Part shown: piece after piece, positions 1-10,639 of the stretch
Layout: the number at the start of each line of letters is the position of its first letter
Numbering within the stretch: position 1 is the first letter of the stretch
NCBI GenBank assembly: GCA_022539475.1
Contig: VCMS01000007.1
Location: forward strand, 89,011-153,010
Source: Gracilaria domingensis
Lineage: Eukaryota > Rhodophyta > Florideophyceae > Gracilariales > Gracilariaceae
DNA: 64,000 nucleotides
Direction: 5' to 3'
Notes under the pieces: model-generated
The model's database searches: none
What the model was told of the DNA's origin: nothing
What the model saw: only the letters and a program-made list of their open reading frames with translations
Program-made: the position numbers and the translations under genes

Positions 1-2
1 GC

Positions 3-122
3 CGGTTGGAGGAATATGCAATTATCCGTTTTGGGTTTGTCGCAGCGGTCTACGCTGCTCATCCCATTCCTGCCGAGAGTAACGTGCACGGCCGTTCATT
101 CGATACCAGCATGCAGCGTTAA
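3..122 (+). CDS. 3' end of an unknown gene cut by the window edge
   Basis: An open frame enters from the left edge and ends at TAA 120-122, giving 39 residues of ordinary composition with an alanine/valine-rich stretch. No start or family motif is visible. It may be the C-terminus of a host or transposon gene, or a chance open frame. Confidence 0.3.
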   Translation, partial: RLEEYAIIRFGFVAAVYAAHPIPAESNVHGRSFDTSMQR

Positions 123-508
123 ATAGAACACAGCCTGTTCAAAATGTCTCCCTCCGATGCGTAAACCAATATCATCACTGCCTTACGCGGTTCCCAGTCC
201 GGACGAGTTGGGATACTCTTGTTGGGTACAGTTTAAGTCGCCCCTGTTAGCATTTATACACAAGCCGCAACGAATTCTTGATCAGCCCACAACTCCATAT
301 TGCATAAATGCATGTCCGAGCTTCTTTGTACACGTCTGGCTCTCGATCTGCAGTCCGTAAGGAACAAATCAGCGCTTTGAGAAGAAATCTTCTCAAACAA
401 AAAGGGCGCAAAGCTCCTTGGCTCAAACGCTTTAAATGTATTTTTTTTAACAATAATCGAACTTTTAATGTTTTAAAAATAGGTTTTTTTACGTTAAATA
501 AATAAACT

Positions 509-535
509 GTGAATGTTCTGTTACAGAACATTCAC
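509..535. repeat. Hairpin in R1 copy 1
   Basis: A 27-nt inverted repeat with 13-nt arms around one central base. The equivalent in R1 copy 2 is 42115-42141, where the arms carry changes. It lies near the outer end of the repeat. Confidence 0.7.
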
Positions 536-1102
536 ACTTTGTTTTCCAGCATAGCTGTAGCTATCTCCGCAAAGGAACTGTCGGATTGTTCTCCAAAAGT
601 ATGGGAGCTTTGGAGAGAAATTTAAAACTTTTTGAGGTTCTAACTCCGAAAAATAGTGCTTTTCTTGGTTTTTCGAGTAACGGTTGGAAAAAGATCTACA
701 TTACAAAAAAAGCGGAAGAGAATGTGAAAAGTATTGTCTAGGTTTACTTTTGTAAGGTTTCAGGCACTTTTGCAAAGATACTGTAGAACGAATACAATGT
801 CAAAAATATGAAACTTTCTGCCAGATAATAGAGCTAAGCTTGTGAAAACTTCATGGTTTTTATAAAAAAAAAGTAGATTATAGAAACCATGGATTAGTGA
901 TGTTTAATATTAAGAGCAAGCATTGTATACTTAGAAAAAGTTGGCAGTTATGGATACGTAATATGTTTATAGAGGGCTGTTAGTGGAATGTAGAGGAAGC
1001 ATACTGCCAGAATCAAGGGTTAGCAGATGTTTCTTTTACTTGAATTTTAATTTGTGGGAAAAAGTTGATCCTTTCTAAAGGGTGTCTCCGAGAACCATGC
1101 AT

Positions 1103-1127
1103 AATGCGCCGTGTGACACGGCGCATT
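1103..1127. repeat. GC-rich hairpin followed by a T-run in R1 copy 1
   Basis: A 25-nt inverted repeat with 12-nt arms (core GCGCCGTGT/ACACGGCGC) and one central base, followed directly by a T-run. The same structure is present in copy 2 (41506-41530) and copy 3 (28347-28370), each with a single arm mismatch. It resembles a hairpin terminator, but no transcript is known. Confidence 0.7.
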
Positions 1128-1345
1128 TTTTTAATTGAAAATATGCTTGTATTGTTGCTTGTTTGAGAGCTTTTGGACAAATCTATATATAAGCGGGGGG
1201 TTCTCAAAGACACCGAACATTGCCAATAGACAGCCAAAAAAGCGGTAGATAATAGTATATTATTTGATTTTGATGAATTGGCTCAGCATTTTGATCCGAT
1301 TTGCCATTTTGCAGGGGTAGTAGGAGCTTTGCTATTAGGCCTCCA

Positions 1346-1838
1346 AGAGCCTTCAACTGCGCGTTGTAGCCAAACGGCACCTCATCCAAAACCCTCCCGG
1401 AAGGTTGGTCCCTCTGCCCTGTTTCTCATCTACCTCCGCCAACGTCATGCTCTATCTCCTTCCCCCATCTCACCCGTATCAGCGTCCGACGTTGCGCATT
1501 TCGCAGTAGACTAGAATCATTTCAGTCTATCACACTACGTAGTTTCTCACCTCCAATCGCCCAGAGTTACTTTCGGCATTCATGTTAAGTGATTGTAGCC
1601 GAGAAAGACAAAAGGAAGAAGTTTTGCGAAGATCTTAGCAAAAGGTCTAGAATATCTGTTCTCGATGCTAGATTTCTTTTGCACGGACTTTTCCAGGCAC
1701 GTTTCTGCCATTTCCATCACAACCACACTCGTCACTCTCAGTATATAGCTTTCCGCTTAGAACCAAAAGACAGAGAAACGAAACGAGGCTACTGTTTCTT
1801 TAGAGACAATGGGTGCCCAGAGACAAGCACAATATTAA
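1346..1838. other. Unassigned stretch between R1 and the split ORF
   Basis: A pyrimidine-rich stretch (about 1380-1470) is followed by low-complexity coding-like sequence. Short open frames lack a convincing ATG and family motifs. It could be a promoter and 5' region for the ORF that follows, but nothing can be named. Confidence 0.3.
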
Positions 1839-2033
1839 GGGACCCCAGTATTAAGGCCTCTTTCCAGAAGAGCGCCCTACGCATTTGAAGAAATTGAGTC
1901 CTACAACGAATACGAAGAACCAATTTGGATCCATTCCATTGAAGTGCTTACTGCCTCTGATATTGCGGGTAGACAGGCTTGTGGAGGTTGTAGATATATC
2001 ATTTCAAAAGGTTTAAATGGAACAAAACCTCCG
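1839..2033 (+). pseudogene. 5' part of an ORF split by retrotransposon T1
   Basis: After TAA 1836-1838 the frame is open for exactly 65 codons up to the T1 target site. It resumes in the same frame at 7040, after the duplicated CTCCG, and runs to TAG 7211-7213. The uninterrupted empty site would be open for 123 codons, with a CxxC motif near 1978-1990. No ATG is seen, so this may be an internal exon or part of the transposase-like gene downstream (7265-10129), which lies in the same orientation. No family is recognised. Confidence 0.45.
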
Positions 2034-2246
2034 TGTAATAGAGTGAAGCTCACTCTCTATTAGAACAACAATGACAATGACTTTTTACAGGTCAGACCAG
2101 GACGCTGGCTGATCTATCACGAGAGCAACTTGAGTTGCAACTCTTATAGAGGCTAAATGGTTGTAGTTTGAATTCATGATTCAAACTACACACAAAACGT
2201 ATGGTCGTATTCTAATGACGACCGTTCTATCTCTCATTATATTACA
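2034..2246 (-). repeat. T1 3' LTR
   Basis: A 213-bp terminal repeat, nearly identical to 6822-7034. The short inverted ends TGTAAT/ATTACA match the TG...CA rule for LTRs. In the element's own sense it lies just after the polypurine tract. Confidence 0.95.
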
Positions 2247-2260
2247 TTCACCTCCCTTTT
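2247..2260 (-). other. T1 polypurine tract
   Basis: On the minus strand this reads AAAAGGGAGGTGAA and abuts the 3' LTR. This is the expected position and composition of the plus-strand primer of reverse transcription. Confidence 0.8.
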
Positions 2261-5200
2261 GAACTTGTTGTCCGCGACAAGTTTTCAAATTCTCTTATGA
2301 GGTCTTTGCAGTTCTCAAGCTCAGTTTTGGGCTTCCAAATTGCGTCTTCGAGACTATCTCCTTCAAATTGAACCAAGTAAAAGACATTCCGTCTTTGTTT
2401 TTTCTTCTCCAGTACAGCCACAACTTCTTGTTCCACATTTCCTTCTGGGTCAATGACGATGGATAATGGTTCGTTATCATCCTTTCGTCTATGGAACCGT
2501 TTGAGACGTGACACATGAAATACGTTGTGGGCCTTTTTCATACCTGGTGGGAGTTCGATCTTGTAGGTGACGGGACTCATGACTTCTAAAATAGCAAATG
2601 ACCCCATCCATTTTGGTTGCCATTTTGTTCCTGTTCCAGAACGCTGAGAAATTTTTGTTCTTTCTGTTTTCAAAAGTACCAAGTTTCCCACTGCAAAGTG
2701 TACATCTCTTCGCTTCTTGTTAGCATAGAACGTTTGTCGAGCAATTGCTGTTGTGAGTCTATCCTTCGCAAGTTGTCTGAATGCTCTTCGGCGTTCAAGC
2801 ATGTCAAAAGCGGCTTGACACTTTACCATGTCCTTCTTGATTGATCTGAAAAGTTCGGAGTGTGGAAGTTTTCCCATATCGACTTCAAAAGGTGTAAGCC
2901 CTGTACTCTTGTTAGGACTTGAGTTGTGATGATATTCCATTTCACTTAAGACTTTGTCCCAATTGGTTGGTTGTTTCTGTACGACGCTTCTTATCATAGA
3001 CGACAACGTGCGAATTGTGTTTTCCGATTGACCGTCAGTCTCCGGGTGGTCCTTCGTCGCCATGTTCAATTCTACGTTTAGTAGGCGCGATACCTCTTTG
3101 AAATAATTTGCTTTGAATAGTTTGTCTCTATCAAGTACGATTGAGTGTGGCATCCCATACTTTGAAAACACGTGATCAAACAGCATCTGTACTACCTCGG
3201 TTGATGTGATAGTCTTCTTCGTGGCAATAAAAAGTGCTCGCTTCGAAAGTTTTTCCACAATCACGAGAACAGAATCTTTCTCTGATTCCGTAGTTGGAAG
3301 ATCTGTGACAAAATCCATACAGATTACATCCCAACATTCTTCTGGAATGTCATGGGGATACAATTTTCCTTTTTTCAGGGTCCGTTCCTCCTTGTTCGTT
3401 TGACATTCTTGGCAGGAAAGCACGAACTTCTGCACATCGTCATACATTCTTTTCCAGTAAAAATGTCTCGTGCAAATGTAGTACGTCTTCTCGGAGCCAA
3501 TATGTCCAGGCATGTGTGATTCTTCCATAATGTTTTCACGTAGCCTTGCATCGCTCGGCACGTAAATACGTTCAGCACTCGATCCTCTCCAATACAATAT
3601 TCCATCTCGAAAGGAATAGTTTCGGACATACATGGCTGTCTTCTTATTCGGTGGTTGCTGTTTGTGTTTAAGAACCTGTAAAAGATTTTGTGCCCATACG
3701 TCATTTGTATACAATTGTTTCAATGACTCTAGAAGCTTGGGATTACGTAGTTGGAGACCTTTCAGTTGTGCTTCTGGTTGCTCCATTCTGCTTAACGCAT
3801 CCGCTGCTGTGTTCTTACATCCAGCAAAATGTTCCACTTCAAAACTATGGCACTGAAGTTCATCAAGCCACCTACCTTGTCGTCCAGACAGTCTGCTTTT
3901 CGATTGAAGATACTTGATCGGTTCATGATCTGTACGCAGTTTAAATGGTCGATCTCGGAGATAGACTGCTCATTCGCGTAGTGCAATCATTACTGCCAAC
4001 AATTCTTGGTCACCTGTGTCCCATCTCGATTCTGTTTCAGACAATCGATGGGATAGAAATGCCACCGGGTGACCGTCTTGTTCCAGTGTTGCGCCTACAG
4101 CGAACTTAGAAGCATCGGTTGTTACCACGAATTTATGTTCAGAGGTTGGATGTCTCAAGACTGGTGCACTTGTTAGGTTATCTTTCAGACATTGGAAGGA
4201 TTTCTCTTGTGCTTCATTTCATCTGAACACCTTGCTTCTCAATATATCCGTTATTGGTCGTGCATGGTCTGCATAATTCTTTACAAACCTTCGATAGAAA
4301 TTTGAGAGGCCTAAGAACCTTTGCACGTCCTTTATCGAGGTAGGAGTTGGCCAGTTGAGTACAGCATCGACCAACCTTTTCTGTGTCTGGATACCCTTCT
4401 CATTAATCTTGTATCCAAGGTAATCCACCTCGTTTGCACCAAAGCTGGACTTGCTCGGTCTGATGTACAACTTGTTCTCTCTTAAAATTTTGAACAGTTT
4501 CTGTAGGTGTTTCTTGTGTTCCTCGTTTGACCTGCTGTAGATAAGGATATCATCCAAGTATAAAACCATGCAATCGCCATGCAGTTCTCTTAGAACATGA
4601 GCCAGTAATCTTGAGAAGGCTGCAGGGGCGTTTGTCAGTCCGAAGCAAAGTACTCTCCATTCAAACGACCCATATCTGGTTCGTATTGCTGTTTTATGAC
4701 AATCTTCGTCCTTCAATCGCATTTGATGATAACCCCATATCAAGTCAATCTGTGAGAACACTTTTGCTCCAGCAACTTGATCAATCGTCTCGTTGATGAG
4801 CGGGATTGGACTTGCATCAGGAATGGTGATTTTGTTTAGAGCTCTGTAATCACAGACCATTCTCAAGTCTCCGTTTTTCTTCTTGATAAAAAACACTGGG
4901 GCGCCATACGGTGAGGCTGATGGGCGCAACAACCCCTTGTCCAAGTACTTCTGAAGCTGACGCTTTAGTTCCTTCAGTTCTTCCGGTGAAAGCCTAATGA
5001 CAGGTCTGACTGGAGGTTTAGATCCAGGGACGAGGTTTATTTCGAATTCCATACCACGTGGTGGAGGCAACTCATCAGGAAGTTCTTCTTTGAAGACCTC
5101 CTCAAACTCTGTCAGCAGTTCTTTGAATTGAGGTGCACACTTCGTACTCTTCGGAGGTTGTTCTTGGGGTCCGATTTGAACGGAGTAAAGTTCACAGTCT

Positions 5201-5745
5201 CCTTTCTTGACTTCTTTAGCCATTTTCTTCAGGGAAATATGTTTGAATTGCATTGACTTCGTAGTGTTCCCTGCAGCCCTCCTCGGTTGTATTCGGACCA
5301 CAGTTCCGTTCTTTCTTCGAAGCGTTATGGATAGTGTCTCCCAATCGATCTCTGGGTTATGGCTCTGCAGCCAAGTTCGACCCAAAATCAAAAGTGGACA
5401 ATCGTTAGATTCTTTGTCGTCAATGAGGTACATGTCTTCTTCGCTAATATAACCATTGATATTCAGCAAACCTTTTGCTGTACCTTGTACTTCTATCTCT
5501 GACGAATCTCCCAATTGCACTTGCAATTCGTGCACTTTCTGTACTTCTAATCCAAGTTTGTGAGCATCTTCCTTCGAAATGAAGTTGTGGGACGCAAAGG
5601 AGTCCACTACAACTTTGACTTCTTTACCATTCAAATTCGCATTATACATCCAGTTCTCATCATCTGTAATACCTAGTGCGGATAAAAAGAGAGTACTACA
5701 GTCTTCAATGTTCTTCACAGCCGCACTGCCGTGCGGCATGTCTAG
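2248..5745 (-). pseudogene. pol: T1 pol polyprotein, two in-frame TGA codons
   Basis: The frame is -1 relative to gag and runs about 1166 codons. Domains in order: aspartic protease, with DSFAS where the family has D-S/T-G-A; reverse transcriptase with the YLDD motif intact (LYLDDILIYS, near 4550); RNase H (TTDASKFAVG, later LRTDHEP); integrase with an H-H-C-C zinc site and D, D, E in MDFV, LDRD and GQSEN contexts; and a C-terminal chromodomain (YLVQFEG, 2250-2420). TGA at 4219-4221 lies between RT and RNase H and TGA at 3970-3972 within RNase H; both fall where related elements have Trp. The frame is otherwise uninterrupted. Loss of the protease glycine would be expected to impair processing. 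Confidence 0.93.
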
Positions 5746-5751
5746 TTTTTT
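5720..5751 (-). promoter_or_regulatory. -1 ribosomal frameshift signal at the T1 gag-pol junction
   Basis: Gag ends TCA AAA AAC TAG, so the slippery heptamer A AAA AAC (5751-5745) sits in the correct phase right against the gag stop. A 7-nt spacer follows. Then comes a stem-loop with a perfect 7-bp GC stem and GGCA loop (5737-5720), extendable by three pairs across a bulged base. A -1 slip enters the pol frame exactly. This matches the known retroviral architecture of heptamer, 5-9 nt spacer and stable stem. Function is inferred, not measured. Confidence 0.85.
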
Positions 5752-6770
5752 GAAGAATGAGTGTTTTGTCCTGCATTCTTCCTACAAGGATGATCTGCGT
5801 CACTCCATCCTTTCATGCCACACTTGAAACATCTGTCGTTTTGTCTGTAATGGCCATGTTCGCCATTTTTAGCCTTTCCCAATGAGACTGCTTTGGGATC
5901 CTTTGAATTCTTCTCTTGAGCGTTCGAACTCCCAGAATCATTGTTTAAACCACAGGTCTTGGAACTATTGTTCTTTCTTTTACCGTAAGGTTTACCAGAC
6001 TGATTCTGTTCTTTCTGAGATTCTCCAGTCAACTGCAACGATAATTCCAATGTTCGGGCATAGTCGTAGGCAGGTTGAATAGAAGGATTTCCAAATGTAT
6101 CCACAGGTTGAGAAGTAGGAAATTTCTCAGCGAATTTTCCTTTAAAGGCTCTCGGTAGACTGTTAAAGAAGTAAATATATGCTTCATTATCAGCAGTACC
6201 ACAGATAGCGACAAGGTCTTCAAACTTCGTACTATGATCATTGAGGCAGTTTGAATCTTTCATTCGTAAGTCCATTAACTTGACTCGTGATGCAGCTTTC
6301 TCATTAGCTGGTACAAATTCATTCACCATTGCCTTCTGAAGTTCCTCTAGTGATGTGGGTTTGCGATTGTCTTTCTCCAGTCGCATCATCCAAGAGGCCG
6401 CTCTGTCTTGCAAATAACATTCAGCAAGATCTAACATGCTATCTTGCGAGTAATTGCAGAGCTTTCCATATTTACGAATCGAATAGAAGAAGCTTTTCAC
6501 CTTCTCCGAGCTCCTGTCTGTTGTCTTGCCAGAAAACACTGATATTGGGGGAGCTTTAACAGAGTTCCTACCCACAGTCGGCGTTTGGCGTTGCACTGAC
6601 GTGTTTTCTGGATCGCCAAGTCGAGATTGTAACTTTTCAATCAGTTCTGATTGAAGTTTTAACGCATTTCTCATAGTTTCTAATTCATCTTGCAAACCAC
6701 TGAGTGTAGCGCTCTCTTCTTGGAGGTCTTCGTTATCCATGCTGCTTCTACTTCTCGTATTGCGCGGCAT
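5742..6770 (-). CDS. gag: T1 Gag
   Basis: An intact 342-aa frame from ATG 6770-6768 to TAG 5744-5742. It has an N-terminal predicted coiled coil (about 15-50), a central retrotransposon gag/capsid-type region (about 80-230, including AASWMMRLEKD) and a basic Ser/Asn-rich tail. A Cys/His cluster near the C-terminus reads CFKCGMKGWSDADHPC, which departs from the CX2CX4HX4C knuckle. It would form the particle and bind element RNA. The last codons are also the frameshift heptamer. Confidence 0.9.
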   Translation of the reverse strand: MPRNTRSRSSMDNEDLQEESATLSGLQDELETMRNALKLQSELIEKLQSRLGDPENTSVQRQTPTVGRNSVKAPPISVFSGKTTDRSSEKVKSFFYSIRKYGKLCNYSQDSMLDLAECYLQDRAASWMMRLEKDNRKPTSLEELQKAMVNEFVPANEKAASRVKLMDLRMKDSNCLNDHSTKFEDLVAICGTADNEAYIYFFNSLPRAFKGKFAEKFPTSQPVDTFGNPSIQPAYDYARTLELSLQLTGESQKEQNQSGKPYGKRKNNSSKTCGLNNDSGSSNAQEKNSKDPKAVSLGKAKNGEHGHYRQNDRCFKCGMKGWSDADHPCRKNAGQNTHSSKN

Positions 6771-6801
6771 GACGTACTGAACAATTCTTGTCGAAAAAGA
6801 G

Positions 6802-6819
6802 TTCCCTTAGATGCTACCA
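6802..6819 (-). other. T1 probable tRNA primer-binding site
   Basis: Two bases inside the 5' LTR, the minus strand reads TGGTAGCATCTAAGGGAA. The TGG start fits complementarity to a tRNA CCA end. Chromovirus D has TGG at the same two-base offset. The tRNA was not identified. Confidence 0.55.
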
Positions 6820-6821
6820 AT

Positions 6822-7034
6822 TGTAATAGAGTGAAACTCACGCTCTATTAGAACAACAATGACAATGACTTTTTACAGGTCAGACCAGGACGCTGGCTGA
6901 TCTATCACGAGAGCAACTTGAGTTGCAACTCTTATAGATGCTAAATGGTTGTAGTTTGAATTCATGATTCAAACTACACACAAAACGTATGGTCGTATTC
7001 TAATGACGACCGTTCTATCTCTCATTATATTACA
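6822..7034 (-). repeat. T1 5' LTR
   Basis: A 213-bp direct repeat of 2034-2246, with matching TGTAAT/ATTACA ends and followed by the second CTCCG. It is the promoter-proximal LTR for the leftward transcript. Confidence 0.95.
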
Positions 7035-7213
7035 CTCCGCTGGACTCTGCTGTATTGCGTGTTAGCGCTGATGTGCGCAGTGTGGTTCGAGTGAACCTGG
7101 GAGCTGCCGGACGAACCCTCAGGAGGTTCTGTCTCAGCGTCTTTTATATGTTTTATTGTTTCCAATTTAGGAAACACTCTGCTAAGCTACTAAATAATTT
7201 AACTATTACGTAG
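7035..7213 (+). pseudogene. 3' part of the ORF split by T1
   Basis: It starts with the duplicated target CTCCG. From 7040 the frame continues that of 1839-2033 and ends at TAG 7211-7213. The product is basic, with a short aromatic stretch near its end. A possible splice donor (CAAGTAAGA) lies at about 7249-7257, so the ORF could once have joined the gene starting near 7265, but no matching acceptor was identified. Confidence 0.4.
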
Positions 7214-7264
7214 CACTATAGACTATTTCTTGTCCGCTATAATATTAGCCAAGTAAGAGCTTGA

Positions 7265-10129
7265 CACTCTCTCGGATTATCTCTGACATTGCGTTGTGCA
7301 ACTGACCGATGTTTTGTGGAATGTGTTCTGTACGCTCTCGATTTAGCTAAAAATCCGAGCTCTCATTTCGTGTACATGCGTGGCCATGACCATGACCATA
7401 TCCTGCAACATGCAAAAGCTCTTCGTGATGATGTTGTAGCCTCTTTTTCAGATGCTGCGGAAGCACGTTTTCTTCCCGTCTTTAAAGTGCAAAATCTTCG
7501 CAGTAATTTTCATACACTTAATATGGACGGCTCTCGAGACATTTGTAAGAAAACAATAGAGTCCAGAATACGACCGGCTTTGGCCTTCAAAGGCATTTAC
7601 ATATTCGCACTCTCTCGAAAATTTCGCTGCTATGCTCTACATGACTCACTCTCTTGTGTAGTCCATGTGGTTGCTACACTCTACAGTAAGGATGATGTAA
7701 GACTTTCATCGGGTCAGAGGAGAAGAATGATATCCGATGTCGGCGATTGTTTTGTTGCGAATAGTGAGAAATATCGGCGGCAGCAATGGAAGCTTTCAGA
7801 AGAGATCTGTGCAATTCCTGCTAAGCTTTGGTCGTCATTGGTCACGGAAGTTATTTCCAAGAAGCAGTTTGCGTCGCTGAAGATTACGTCGGCTGCGAAG
7901 CGAATTCTTATTGTGGAACTTTTTCCCATTTCAAATGAGAGAAAACAGGTTCGAATTGAAGAGCTTGACAACTTTATGGCTTTGTCAAATATCTCTCATC
8001 GTGCTGAATCGAACATACTAAGAGCGGACTACTTGGTTTGCATCAGGGAGCCTAAGGTGTTAGAGCAAATGGCCTTTTCTCGTTCACGTTTCTTTGTGGG
8101 CCCATTAACGTCTACACTTTCTATTGCTGGCATGATGGAATGTACTCCATTCTGGCGCAGTGTGTTGAACTCTTTGGGAATTCTCACTTCTCAAGACAAC
8201 TGCGATGACTTTCGCAAGCGCATAGTAAGTGAAAGAGAGCAGGCAAAAATGGGAGCGTTTCAGAATGTCACAGTGGAAGACAAAATTGTGACTGTCCAAA
8301 TGGACAACTTTGATATCTACTCGAAGCACTGTGTCCAAGCAGCGGGTAAACCGTTGCCAATGATTAGTGCCACTGCTACACAGAGCATCATTCAGGCAAG
8401 GAAACGACAGACATCTACACAGTCATTGGATGCAGTACCGGGCCGAGTGCATAACGAGGAACCACACGACATATGGTTAGACCCTAATAACTCGTTCAGT
8501 AATCGACAGAGTTTTGTGGCTTCCTTCAATACTGAAGAAGATAATGATGTACTTCAGGACTTCTCTGCCTATGTGTTTGGGGTTGTGTTTGAGAATCGAA
8601 AGGAGCTTATGTCTGTATCAGATTTGAAACACACGTACAAGAGGGGGGAAAAAGAGCTAGGATACAAACATCAAGGTTTAAACTTTCGGCCTCTGCTGCT
8701 GTCTTGGTTTCAACCACACGGCGGTCTGGATGCCGGTCATCCATCTCTTTATGATGAGGAAGTACTTTTTGTTGACTTTTGTCGCATGAGCGCAGCCGAA
8801 ATTCTTACAATACACGAGAAGGTTCATCTTCTCTCGCAATTACTTTCTCCAGGCAAGCCTGGAGCTTCACGGCATATTACAGTGTCTAGCGACCAATCGA
8901 CATACAGGATGCTGGTGAAGATCTTGAGAAATTCTTATCTTGAGGCGAGAAGGGATTCGAGAAACCAAGGGTCTTCCCAAACATTGCGTTAACATGAGTG
9001 GTTGATACCATTTCCCGGCTTTTTCCATATAGAGAAACAAAGCATCTACCCTCTATGTAAGGAAATGCTGCACGGCTTAGGATTACAAGAGTTGGCTCGA
9101 TGTTCTTTACTTTCGGATTCTGAAATCGAAAACATTCGTCATCATGGTCATGCGCGCAATAACAGATCTCTCATATTTAGTCTTTGTGCGGCTTTAGTGA
9201 TTCACACCTCTGACATCGTACTCCCTGAAGACCCAGATATCCAGGATATGATTAACAGAATCACCCGTTTGAAAAGCCATGAAGAACTTCAGAACCAACC
9301 ATTGATGAAGTCCAAACTGCGCACTTGTACAACTAAAAGGGTTAGTGCTCGTACTGCTGCAATTGGAAGAATTCTGAGAGACAAAGTATCCTCGTTCTTC
9401 TCTGAGTCGGGCCCGAATGGCAGACATATTGTTAATACTGCACTGTTTACATGCCTATTGCCAGTAGTTGGCTTTCACGTTCTCTCTAGAACCGGACATT
9501 CTCATGTGGTGGATAGCTTCTGGCTCCGTATCAATAACGTGCTACATGCCTCAAGACACCTTCATTATCAACATCTTTACATGTTTTATGGTTTTCTTCG
9601 AGGAACGATGCCAAGGATAGTGTTCGATGATCTATACAAAAGCAAACCATGGGCGATGGTAGCTCGAGTACCGTCTTTCACTTGCGCAGGTGAAAGTACT
9701 TACGACGCTAGAGGTTGGACGTACGTACACTAGGAAGAAGCCCTTGAGATGCTACTAGTGAGGCTTCTAAAGTCTTTCAACGTTTCAATGCTTCACTATC
9801 TCGAAAGCGCAGGAGCATGGCTACTCAATGTATCTCATGCTAGAATGCTGATGCGAACGATTGCTGCAGCTTCGAGATCTTTTCAGCGATTTCGAGGAGA
9901 CGAGAACGCAGAGGAAGAGCTTACACCGCTTGCTGGGTACGATAAGTACGCTGCTCAAACATCTACAGTGCGCGAGATGGGCAATCTTATGCGGCGTAAA
10001 AGCTTCTTATACGCAGAAAGCTGTCCAAAATTGAAAAGCGTTTTGGGTGCAATGGAAAAGACTTTAACGAATGAAGAAGTACAGACCCTCATTCTGGACA
10101 TTGAAAAGCACGGGCAAAATGTAGTATAA
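7265..10129 (+). pseudogene. Large transposase-like protein, three in-frame pieces
   Basis: One reading frame of about 955 codons is broken only by TAA 8990-8992 and TAG 9731-9733. Both would be Gln by a single C-to-T change. Candidate catalytic landmarks are an Asp-Asn at 8303 (QMDNFDIYSKH), a second Asp at 8891 (SSDQSTYRM), then an FPGFFHIEK segment after the first stop. This spacing recalls RNase-H-fold DDE transposases and the uncharacterised DUF6589-type proteins of fungal mobile elements; that link is recognition of pattern, not a search result. No TIRs were identified. Alternatively it is a decayed host gene. Confidence 0.55.
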
Positions 10130-10574
10130 TGGCACAGGTCACTAAGCACGGTAGTACCGGTTCAAAGAATGAGGAGCCAACGGCTACACGACTGGTAAAA
10201 AGGTGCAATGGGCGGGCGCTGTTCGTCGAGCTTACACAAAACGGCAAGCAATGTAAAGACGGATGAAAAACCTTACGGTCCTTTGTAGTTGCTAACCTAT
10301 GGTGTCAAATAGTTGCGAAGGGGTCTCCTGCTTTACTAAAAAGGAAAAGAGCAACGCGAGCAGGCTAAGTATCGGTTCTCCGGCCCCTCGACCTTTAAAG
10401 CAATGCGTTGTAATGCAGAAAACCATGTTAACTACCTATTCTACCTATGATATGAACATAAACAATTTGAAGTTAGTTTCTAAGTACATACGGTGAAATT
10501 GACCTGTAAGACCTGTTATTTGCTCCATAACTACGCTCTACTAAGGAACAACAACCGGCAAACAATGCTAAACA
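10130..10574 (-). repeat. Possible LTR of chromovirus C, left limit unknown
   Basis: A purine-rich tract on the minus strand (10586-10575) is followed by TGTTTAGC, which has the layout of a polypurine tract and 3' LTR start. The sequence contains no ORF of note. No second copy exists in the window, so the LTR identity and its left end cannot be verified. Confidence 0.35.
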
Positions 10575-10639
10575 CCTCCTTTCTTTGACTTCGACGTCTC
10601 CGTGAAGTACATTGTTTCCAAAGTTTTCTTTTCCACTAT

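Larger units (their letters stand above)
370..1345 (+). repeat. Dispersed AT-rich repeat R1, copy 1
   Basis: This ~980-bp block matches the reverse complement of 41302-42285 along its whole length, and its right half matches 28240-28575. It has no coding capacity. It contains two near-perfect hairpins at 509-535 and 1103-1127. It ends in a shared motif that includes AGTAGGAGCTTTGCTATTA. No LTR, TIR or target duplication could be defined, so the class is unknown. Confidence 0.75.
2034..7034 (-). mobile_element. T1: near-complete Ty3/gypsy chromovirus
   Basis: A 5001-bp LTR retrotransposon transcribed leftward. It is bounded by 213-bp LTRs that start TGTAATA and end TATTACA, and flanked by a perfect 5-bp duplication CTCCG (2029-2033 and 7035-7039). 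Order in its own sense: 5' LTR, primer site, gag, -1 frameshift signal, protease, RT, RNase H, integrase, chromodomain, polypurine tract, 3' LTR. The LTRs differ at about three positions by eye, so insertion was fairly recent. Two in-frame TGA codons in pol and an altered protease loop imply it is not autonomous now. Confidence 0.95.

Noticed and set aside
1103-1127. Bacterial intrinsic terminator
   Set aside because: Hairpin plus T-run looks right, but the context is plainly eukaryotic and the structure is part of a dispersed repeat.
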